From the NCBI GenBank assembly GCA_015258265.1, contig JABZIP010000003.1, positions 48,398-112,397 of the forward strand: DNA of 64,000 nt. The letters are read 5' to 3'. Below, in pieces: positions 1-8,100 of the stretch. This stretch comes from Clostridiales bacterium (lineage in GTDB: Bacteria; Bacillota; Clostridia; Peptostreptococcales; Anaerovoracaceae). Within the stretch, counting starts at the first letter, position 1; the number at the start of each line of letters is the position of its first letter. The translations under genes and the position numbers were made by a program. The notes beneath the pieces are model-generated. The model was given only the letters and a program-made list of their open reading frames with translations, searched no databases and was not told the origin of the DNA.

Positions 1-512
1 ATTACAAAGCTCTCATCTGCCGCAAACTTTTTGCATTCTTCAGCCTCGCCGTTGAGCGCCGAATTATCTACGCGCAAATCGCCTGCCACCAAAACTCCGT
101 CTGCCGGAATCTTATTACCGGATTGCAATATTACCTTATCGCCCACAACTACATCGTCAACCAAAATCACTTCAATCTTGCCGTCTCGATAAACCTTGCA
201 GGTATCTTTTTCTGTATTATCCTTTAGCTGCCTATACTTGGTATCGCTCGCAACGCCCGTCTTAGCTGAAACGAACGCTACTATCAAAATAGCTATTATC
301 GTTCCGACAGGTTCATATATTTCAGCATATCCCATAAAGTACATGCCTATCATCAAAAATGCGATGAATACCAGAATTTTTATCATAGGATCGCCAAAAG
401 TTTCCTTGAATTCCTGCCAAAATGTTGTCGGCTCGGAATCCGGTATTATATTGCTCCCGTGCTCACTTCTGGATTTCTCAACCTCTATCTCCGTTAATCC
501 GTTAAACTTCAT
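1..512 (-). CDS. P-type cation (calcium-type) ATPase, N-terminal part; runs off the window
   Basis: Partial gene: the minus-strand frame from the ATG at 512 stays open to base 1, giving about 170 residues. The protein starts with a short cation-ATPase N-terminal region (GLTEIEVEKSRSEHGSN), two hydrophobic segments (about residues 45-85), then the start of the actuator domain with GDKVILQSGNKIPADGVLV and LNGEAEECKK, where TGES-type ATPases have their actuator motif. This matches PMCA/SERCA-like P2 ATPases that export Ca2+ or Mn2+. An AGAGGGG ribosome site precedes the ATG. It lies 25 bases after the second TerD gene and is the last visible gene of the Ter operon, where Bacillus has a TerC-family gene. 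The phosphorylation domain is outside the window, so ion specificity is inferred. Confidence 0.8.
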   Translation of the reverse strand, partial: MKFNGLTEIEVEKSRSEHGSNIIPDSEPTTFWQEFKETFGDPMIKILVFIAFLMIGMYFMGYAEIYEPVGTIIAILIVAFVSAKTGVASDTKYRQLKDNTEKDTCKVYRDGKIEVILVDDVVVGDKVILQSGNKIPADGVLVAGDLRVDNSALNGEAEECKKFAADESFV

Positions 513-537
513 TCAATAATTTTCCCCTCTTAATAAT

Positions 538-1128
538 TTATCTATATCTGCTCGCCAACTCGCCAAGTCCCGGATCTTTAGTGCCCTGCCCTACAGCGGC
601 AAATTTCCATTCACCGTTGTGTCTATAAACTTCACCGAAAATTATTGCCGTCATACCGGAATAATCGTCAGTCAAATTGTACTTCATAAGTTCGCTGTTG
701 TTCTTGCTGTCAACAAGTCTTACAAAAGCATTTCTAATCATGCCGAAATGCTGATTTTTGCGGACCGCATCGTAAATATTTACAACAATAACTATTTTAT
801 CGTATTCCGCGGGTACTCGCGTCAAATCTATTACAATCTGCTCGTCATCTCCGTCGCCTTCGCCTGTAAGATTATCGCCCATATGACTTACACTACCCGA
901 AGCATGTTCCAAATTACCGAAATATACAAGATCTCCTTTTCCTGCGAGCTTACCGCCCTTAAGCATTATTGCAGATGCGTCGCAGTCGATTGTTTCCGGA
1001 GCTTTACCGAAAAATCCTACTTTTCTCTGCTCAACTTCATCCCAACCAAGTCCTACGACTATTTTTGAAAGACCTGCATTATCTTTAGAAAGGCTGACTT
1101 TCTGACCTTTTTGTAAACTGATAGACAT
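538..1128 (-). CDS. TerD family protein (second copy)
   Basis: 196 residues, the usual length for TerD/TerE/YceC-E proteins. It begins ISLQKGQKVSLSK and carries the acidic NLTGEGDGDDEQIVIDL segment (about residues 85-100), the calcium-binding loop typical of TerD domains. The TAGGAGGAATAG ribosome site overlaps the stop codon of the preceding TerD gene, so the two are probably translationally coupled. TerD proteins are cytosolic or membrane-associated beta-sandwich proteins linked to tellurite resistance and envelope or oxidative stress; their biochemical activity is not settled. It is more diverged than the upstream copy: the N-terminal WDEVEQRKVGFFG replaces the common WDxNxxDxGxxFDLDA pattern. 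Confidence 0.93.
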   Translation of the reverse strand: MSISLQKGQKVSLSKDNAGLSKIVVGLGWDEVEQRKVGFFGKAPETIDCDASAIMLKGGKLAGKGDLVYFGNLEHASGSVSHMGDNLTGEGDGDDEQIVIDLTRVPAEYDKIVIVVNIYDAVRKNQHFGMIRNAFVRLVDSKNNSELMKYNLTDDYSGMTAIIFGEVYRHNGEWKFAAVGQGTKDPGLGELASRYR

Positions 1129-1137
1129 CTATTCCTC

Positions 1138-1719
1138 CTAAGCTACATTGATTCCGAAATGGCCGCAAAGAGCTGCAAGTCCTCCCTGGAATCCGCTACC
1201 GATAGCATTGAATTTCCATTCTCCTGCGTTTCTGTAAAGTTCACCTACGACTACTGCTGTTTCGATTGAGAAATCTTCTCCCAAGTCGTATCTGATAAGC
1301 TCTGTATTTGTATCTGCGTCTACGATTCTTATGAATGCGTTTGAAACCTGTCCAAAGTTCTGCTTTCTTGCATCTGCATCGTAAATTGTTACTGTAAATG
1401 CGATTTTTTCAATATTTGCAGGTATCTTGTCAAGTTCTATTGTAATCTGCTCATCATCACCGTCGCCGTCGCCTGTTAGATTATCACCCATGTGTTTTAC
1501 AGCAGCAGATGCATGCTCCAAATTTCCGTAGAAGATAAATTCTTTTTCAGTTGGGCACTTCCCGTCTGCACCAAGCATAAATGCCGCTGCATCAAGGTCG
1601 AATGCCGCTCCCGAATCAAATGCGTTGACATCCCAGCCAAGACCTGCGAAAATTTTCTTTAGTCCCGGATTTCCCTTTGTTAAATCTACCTTTTGTCCTT
1701 TTGCTAAACTGATTGCCAT
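1138..1719 (-). CDS. TerD family protein (first copy)
   Basis: TerD-domain protein of 193 residues from the ATG at 1719. That start is preferred over the ATG at 1734 because the GGAGGA ribosome site lies inside the five extra codons. The sequence has the full TerD signature: ISLAKGQKVDLTKGNPGL, GLGWDVN, FDLDAAAFML, FIFYGNLEHASAAVKHMG and the calcium loop NLTGDGDGDDEQITIEL. It follows telA and precedes a second TerD gene and a P-type ATPase, the arrangement of Ter stress modules. The role in tellurite or envelope-stress tolerance is family knowledge; nothing in the sequence shows the true inducer. Confidence 0.95.
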   Translation of the reverse strand: MAISLAKGQKVDLTKGNPGLKKIFAGLGWDVNAFDSGAAFDLDAAAFMLGADGKCPTEKEFIFYGNLEHASAAVKHMGDNLTGDGDGDDEQITIELDKIPANIEKIAFTVTIYDADARKQNFGQVSNAFIRIVDADTNTELIRYDLGEDFSIETAVVVGELYRNAGEWKFNAIGSGFQGGLAALCGHFGINVA

Positions 1720-1751
1720 TTCTTCTTCCTCCATTTTCTTATGTTAATATT

Positions 1752-2894
1752 TTATTTACCGTTTGGTAAACTGTATCGTGTATTGAAATCGTCTTTCATC
1801 GCCTTCAACTTCTGCTCGTCTTCAATTCTTTTTTGTCTTGCTCTTTCCTGTATTTGCTTAGTTTCTTCTATGCCATCAACAATAGTCTTCCAGCTTTTCT
1901 CCAAAGTTTCTATCTTAATTGAGCTTTCGGAAACGAGCGCTGCAGTCATCTTAGATTGCTGCGCCGTATTTTGTGCATTCTTTATAAGCATTTCGTTAGT
2001 TTTTTCATCGAGTACAGCCATTGCCTCCGCTTGTAACTTCTGCCTCTTCAAAAGTATAGCTTGCGCCAGTGCCTGCTTAAATACAGGTAGCGTAATAATA
2101 AACGCCGAATTTATTTTCCTGATTAAATTCAAATTGCTGAACTCCATCGTCTTTATCATCGGAATGGACTGCATAGCTACAGCTTCAGCAGTTCTGAGAT
2201 CCTGTGTTCTCTGCTCGAGCATCATCAATGCGTTATCAAGTGCTGTAATCTCAAATTGTAATGAATTATCGCCTCCCGCTTCCAATTCTTTTTGCTTTTG
2301 ATCTCTATATTCAGCTATTTCCTTGCATCCCTGCTCTCCTGCTACTATATATTTTACAAGCTCGTGATAATAATCCACATTCGCTTCAAACATAGAATTT
2401 AGCATCTTGTTGGATTTCTTAATCTCATCTTCATATTGCTTGAGCTGAATATATATCTTGTCGACCTCTCCACCCATCGTCTGGTACTTTGCAAGAATCT
2501 TCTCCAGTTGCTTTTTCGCATTCGCAAACAGTTTGTTAAAAAATCCCGGATTTTCCTTGATTTCCTCAATATCGAATTTGCTCATAATGGCAGAAAGCTC
2601 ATTAAGCATTTTTGAAGATTCCTCTACCTTAGAAATGCTCATGCTGTTCAAAACCACGTCGGATGCCTTTGAAATTTCCTCTGTAACATCCGCCCCGAAC
2701 GAAACGATAGTATCCAGATTTGCCAAGTCGATTTTACTCGTAAGCATATCAAGTTCAGCGGAATTTGTAAGCTCCATGCTCACTTTCTTTCTATCCTCGA
2801 CTATGTCGTATTCCTTGACTTCTATGATTTCTCCCTGTTCCTCCGCCGGCGTATTTGCCCCTGCTACACTTGCCTTCTCAAAATCTATAGCCAT
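1752..2894 (-). CDS. telA: Toxic anion resistance protein TelA family (YceH-like)
   Basis: 380 residues, almost wholly alpha-helical and charged, with the TelA/KlaA pattern: an acidic N-terminus, NPGFFNKLFANAKKQLEKIL near residue 110, and the conserved TALDNALMMLEQRTQDL, QSIPMIKTMEFSNLNLIRKI and TLPVFKQALAQAILLKRQ segments (residues about 215-285). TelA proteins accompany TerD and YceG genes and confer tolerance to tellurite and some antimicrobials by an unknown mechanism. The ATG directly follows the TAG of the upstream gene, whose last codons (GLGGK) encode the GGAGGA ribosome site, so translation is coupled. Confidence 0.93.
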   Translation of the reverse strand: MAIDFEKASVAGANTPAEEQGEIIEVKEYDIVEDRKKVSMELTNSAELDMLTSKIDLANLDTIVSFGADVTEEISKASDVVLNSMSISKVEESSKMLNELSAIMSKFDIEEIKENPGFFNKLFANAKKQLEKILAKYQTMGGEVDKIYIQLKQYEDEIKKSNKMLNSMFEANVDYYHELVKYIVAGEQGCKEIAEYRDQKQKELEAGGDNSLQFEITALDNALMMLEQRTQDLRTAEAVAMQSIPMIKTMEFSNLNLIRKINSAFIITLPVFKQALAQAILLKRQKLQAEAMAVLDEKTNEMLIKNAQNTAQQSKMTAALVSESSIKIETLEKSWKTIVDGIEETKQIQERARQKRIEDEQKLKAMKDDFNTRYSLPNGK

Positions 2895-5021
2895 CTACTT
2901 TCCTCCTAATCCGAAAAAATTTTTCCACGATTTTTTTTCTTGATACAATATTTTTTCACCGAAATTTTCCGGCACTTTCAAGTCATAAAGGTATTCGCCG
3001 ATTTGATGCTCCACCAAATCACTTTTTGCAAAATACCTTTCAATACTTTGGTATCCTGTCGGAACCATAAATACCACATCAAAGCCTACCAAATTCAAAA
3101 ATACCGCTAATATCGAATCTTCCAACCCGATAATCTGCTCACTCGTATTTATGTAAAGTAATTTAGGATTTTTTTTCGTAAAGTCAAATTTTTGAATCAA
3201 CCTCACAATTTCCTTGGGTAAGTTGAGCACGACCGATATTACAGTATACTCCGTACCGTTTTCACCTACCCCTACTATCAACTTATTTTGAATTATTTGC
3301 TGCAATTTGTCAAGTATATGTTCCTGAGTTTCTTCGCGCAAAATACCATAGGGATATTCCTTGTTCGATTTAATTGCCGCCCTATCCAATCTGCTATTTT
3401 TGTAAAACTGCGTTACAAACGGTTTTATCGGATTACTTTGAGTCGGATTTATATACGGCATATTTCTGACAGTTACGGTGTCTTCCGTAGTTAACTTTTC
3501 GAATCTGCGCCAATATTCGTAAGCATTACCGCTTGGAACTCCCGAGAGCTTCGCGAATATCGTCGGGATTTTCACCACCTCTCCGTCTTCCGAAAAGCCT
3601 TGCCTGAATCTCGGTTCTTCATTCCAAAGCAGCTCTATTTCTTCCATCATAGTCTTGAGAACTATAGATTCCGCCTTTTTGTATTGGCGTTCTCTATAAA
3701 GTCCGCTACCTTGATACAGTATCTCGGTAAGATCCTGTTCCGCATTATAAGCCGCTGTCGTATGCTCTACTTGTGTAGGAAACTTGTCGAGCTTCATCCC
3801 TGTATCGAATTTCACCTCCAAAAGCTCGCTACTTTGAAGTAAATCCTCTTCCTGTAAATCCGGCTTGAGTATCAATACATCCACAGGCAGCATCGCCAAA
3901 AACCTCATAAACATTGCCTCTGTCTTTGTGCTGCAACCGCCCAGTTTAATAAAAACCGGTAATTGCGAAAAGTCAAATCCCGAAAAAAGCTGCTTTTCAT
4001 AGCGCTTTATCCAGCAAAGAATGTAAACCATCTTACTTTGTAACTTTGCGCTACTAATATCCTGCCTCCCGGCCTGTTCGTCAAACAGACAAACATATGC
4101 TTTTCGTGCCGTTTTTTGAACTTCTTTGCCTGCGAAGTCCAAATTTACTAAAAGCTCGCGCAGCATTTCATCTGAATCTTTATATGTGTTTTTTCGCTTA
4201 ATCGCAGCGATTTCCGTATTGTCCGGCGGTTCCAGCCGCCCGCTTACAACTGCTATGCGCCTTTTTTGCCTTAAAAGCTCGCTGTAAAATTCGAAAATCG
4301 ACTTTTCGTATGTAGATTTGTCATCCACACCGCTTATCCTACAAAATACATTATTATAAAAAGCATTATCCGCGCTTCTTGCTTGTTGCGCCAATTTGAT
4401 TTGCGAAAACACATCACCGCTTAGCCAGCTGTTCGTACAAGCCTCTTTTTCCGGCTTTCCACCGCACAATCTCTCAATAGCAACATTTCGCTCAGCTTCA
4501 CGCCGACCTTTTTCAAATTCGGCTTCGATTGTCAAAATATCATCCAAGGTAAGCACGAGTATCGGTACTCCCAGTTTTGAAAATATCTCAAGTACCGCAA
4601 GTTCATATTCATTCAGCGCATCGCTACTCACAATCGCAGTATTCTTGCCATTTTCTACGGATAATAGCACCCCCATAAACCGGTAATAAATCCAGCACAT
4701 AAACTTGATATATGCGTTTTTGAGCATATTCTCATTTTTTCCCGAAAGTCTGAATTTTTCAAGCTCATCGTACATAAATCCCGACATTTTTTCCCTTATT
4801 GACGGTTTCACAGCAGGTATCCATTTTGAAAGCGAATCCTTAATGAAATATGGACTATGCTTAAACTCTCTGCCGATTATGTCATCGTAATACAGAAGTT
4901 CATTTTCCTTTGGATTTTGTATCTTATCTTTTATTACCAATCCACAGTTCCTTGCTGTTTCGTAAGTTTTCAGTGCAAGCTGCCTATCTTCACTTTTTTT
5001 AATACACTTTTTTTCAAGCAT
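2895..5021 (-). CDS. YceG family protein of the Ter/TelA module
   Basis: 708-residue soluble protein without signal peptide or membrane segments. Length, position directly upstream of telA and sequence (for example ENELLYYDDIIGREFKHSPY near the N-terminus, PYINPTQSNPIKPFVTQFYK and NSRLDRAAIKSNKEYPYG at about residues 520-560) match the YceG family of Bacillus and Clostridia. Comparative-genomic work on Ter systems proposed that YceG belongs to a biosynthetic module, but no reaction is proven. First gene of the operon: an AGAGG ribosome site precedes the ATG, and an extended -10 promoter lies 36 bases upstream. Identity rests on context plus recalled family patterns. Confidence 0.82.
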   Translation of the reverse strand: MLEKKCIKKSEDRQLALKTYETARNCGLVIKDKIQNPKENELLYYDDIIGREFKHSPYFIKDSLSKWIPAVKPSIREKMSGFMYDELEKFRLSGKNENMLKNAYIKFMCWIYYRFMGVLLSVENGKNTAIVSSDALNEYELAVLEIFSKLGVPILVLTLDDILTIEAEFEKGRREAERNVAIERLCGGKPEKEACTNSWLSGDVFSQIKLAQQARSADNAFYNNVFCRISGVDDKSTYEKSIFEFYSELLRQKRRIAVVSGRLEPPDNTEIAAIKRKNTYKDSDEMLRELLVNLDFAGKEVQKTARKAYVCLFDEQAGRQDISSAKLQSKMVYILCWIKRYEKQLFSGFDFSQLPVFIKLGGCSTKTEAMFMRFLAMLPVDVLILKPDLQEEDLLQSSELLEVKFDTGMKLDKFPTQVEHTTAAYNAEQDLTEILYQGSGLYRERQYKKAESIVLKTMMEEIELLWNEEPRFRQGFSEDGEVVKIPTIFAKLSGVPSGNAYEYWRRFEKLTTEDTVTVRNMPYINPTQSNPIKPFVTQFYKNSRLDRAAIKSNKEYPYGILREETQEHILDKLQQIIQNKLIVGVGENGTEYTVISVVLNLPKEIVRLIQKFDFTKKNPKLLYINTSEQIIGLEDSILAVFLNLVGFDVVFMVPTGYQSIERYFAKSDLVEHQIGEYLYDLKVPENFGEKILYQEKKSWKNFFGLGGK

Positions 5022-5056
5022 TTATATAGTCCTCTTTACAAACAACAACTACTCAT

Positions 5057-5065
5057 AGTATACCA
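5057..5065 (-). promoter_or_regulatory. Extended -10 promoter for the Ter operon
   Basis: On the minus strand the sequence TGG-TATACT forms an extended -10 element (TGn before a 5/6 match). An 18-base-upstream CTGCCA matches the -35 consensus at four of six positions. It sits 36 bases before the first gene and is the only plausible sigma-A site in the 92-base gap. Confidence 0.5.
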
Positions 5066-5113
5066 TATTTCCGCTGCAAATGGCAGATTTTTTTTAATTA
5101 CATACTTTACTTT

Positions 5114-8100
5114 TTACCAAGTCCTATGCAATTTCCTAAATTCGTCCGAATCGTCCACTATCACCTTCTCTTCAAATGTTTTAACATCTCCGTCCTCATA
5201 CTTTGCCGTAAATTCAAAACTAAACTCCATAGGTCCCTTACCTGCCCACTTTCGTTTCATCTCAGGGTTCCAGATTACGCCTACAAAATTTGACGAATTA
5301 GCATTCTGAGCGGTTTTCTCCAATTTAGTTTTGTACCCCGTACCTATCATTTGACAGCTTACCGCCGCCGCTTGTCCGCCAATCTCTGCATTTAAAACAA
5401 ATTTTTCACCTGCCCAAAACACATTGCTTCCTCGCCCTCGCGGCTTCTTCTGTGCAATATAATCCGCCATACTCATTTTTACATTGCACTCTTTTTTGCA
5501 AATTTTCGCATTATATTTTTGGCGATTTTTTTCCCAGTTTTTAGTATGTCTAACATTGCCTTTTATCGACTTCAAGTCAACAACGAAAAAGCTGTATTTC
5601 GAAACCCCTGCCGAAGTCGCGTCGCTAACTGTGCATACTACCGTATACATTCCGCTTTCCGCTTTTGCTGTTACAATACCTGTATCAACCGCCCCGTATA
5701 CACCGTTTTTATCCGCTTTGATTCCACGCTCTGTATGCACAAAAACTCTTTTTCCTTTTTTGTATACTTCCGTAATTAAATTCAACTCGTCTTTTTCAAT
5801 ATCGTCAACTGTAATGTTCAACGAAAAAGGCTTGCCTGCTTCCACTTCATCAGGTACTGTCGAAATCTGTTTCACCCATGGCGCATTCGCGGTACCACCA
5901 ATATAAAACGTTATTTCACAGATATTGCTTTTTTTATCGTAATTCGGATTCCCACCCGCGATTTTACCTCTTGTTGTATCGTCTTCCTGCCAATGGTAAA
6001 CCGTGTATTTCCCGTCAACATAAAATCGTTCAATTGGTTTTCCATATACAAATTCCGGTTTTGCTTCAGCCAGCTTTACAATTTCTTCGCTTGTAAACTC
6101 ACGCGCAGCCGTATTTCGAATTTTTCTGATGCTGCCGTCAAGATTTTTTATCACGAACGCCGCCTCATTTTCGCCATCGTTATATGGAGTATGCACATAC
6201 ACGAAGCATTGTTTTTTTGACGGATCCGCTTCGTAATCCAAATAATTTATCTTATACCGAACAAGCTGTCCCTTTTTATAAACCAGTTCTCCCTGCATAT
6301 CTTCCGCCTGCCGTTTAGATTTTATAATACTTGCACCGTATTCCTTATTTTCTACATTCCAATCCTTTGCTTCTTCCTCGCTCAAAAACTCTTCAAACTC
6401 GGCTTCTTCAACCTCCGGATCACCTCGGTTTTGTGTAAACACTTGCAAATTGGAAATTCTTACCTCTTCTTCACTTTCGTTTACAAGCTCAAGCCTTGTT
6501 GCTATTTCTCTTACAGCTTTTATATCCGCTGCAGGGATTTTAGGCGTATAAAACGTTCCCACTACCATAAATTTACCGTTTCCAAGTTCTCTAATCTCGC
6601 TTGACGGCACGACATCGCTTCCATTCGCATAATATCCTATCTCGAGATTTTTGATACCTATTTCGCAGCTTTGCCTATATCTGGAATAGCCTCTAAATTC
6701 AACTATATGCTTGCCTTTTTTAAGCATTACTACTGTATACTTCGGCGTACTGAGCAGCTTTGTTCCCGAATTTAGAACTTCATTACCATCCACGATGGAA
6801 TATACACCCTTATCTTCAAATCTAAAAAACAAATCACACGCCAGATAACCGTCTTTTTCCATTTCAAACTCCAGCGAAAATGTCGCATTGTTACTCCATC
6901 TTCCCGCCATACTCCCAAAGCCCGTATAACGCGCATACCTATCTCCTTTTAGCATAATACCGTTAAATTTTACAAATCCGTCTCTGTATGGCAATCTGAA
7001 ATCCTGTTTTTCAACTATTTCCTTACAAAGTGTCTTTTCATCCACTTCATTCGCTCTACGCACCCTAAGCACATCATGCGCATCTGCTTTTTTATAAAGC
7101 ACGTATTCGTAAAAATATTGTTTATTAGAATCCAGTTGCAGCGTTTTCACCGCCTTTGAAACCGCACCCGCCGTTTTCCCTTTCAAAGTCAGCATTCCGA
7201 TAGGCTTTTTCAGCGTTTCATCAAGTTTTTCCGCTACCTTGTTAATCTCTTTAACAGATAGCATTTCTATTGTTTCGCCGGAATTCGTCAATCCCGTCTT
7301 CGCGATTTCAAAATTTTCAGCATCAAGCGCCATTACATATCTGCTGACACCACGACGCAACATAGCCCTTTTTTTGAATATCTTAAAAAACCTGTCCGCA
7401 TCATTTGCAAAAGGCATATAAACGCATACCGATTTGTCGTCCTCTCGCGTCTTTGTATACCATGTGCCGAAAATTTCATAATCGTCATGCTCCGCATAAT
7501 CTTCCGGATACAGAGGAATTTCTCTGGCGAATTCCACTGATTCCAACGCTTTATAAGTATCTATCCTTGCCGCTGCCGCTTTTGAAAATATCCTTCCCCA
7601 ACTCGAAACATCAGCTCCCTTAAGCAAATTGTATCGCCCGTTTTTCGTATCCTTTTTTGCAAGCAACATATAAGTCGTTTCTCCATGCGCTGTCTTTCTT
7701 TTGTAGTATATCTCGTGCATCTTACCATTAAAATCCCAAATATACATACCGTAACTGCCTCTGCGCCTATTTGTCGCACTGTCGTAATCTACTATGAGTG
7801 CATAACAATCCGTAAACTCTCCTCTTTCGTTTTCTACTCCTCCTACATCTATGATTCTGCCTACATCAGTTATGTACCTCGAAAAAACAGGCTTTATTAC
7901 ACGCTGCGCCATATCTACATACCACGATGAAAATACATACCTCTCATTGCTGCTCACCATTTTTTTACCGGAAACAACTATATTCCCGTTAATATCCATA
8001 CTTACAGGGATAAGCGAAAAATACTCATAGATATTTTCCTTTTCAATTTCGTCAAACTTGCCGTCGAAACTCGGGTACGGAATTTGCGTCAATTCCTCGC

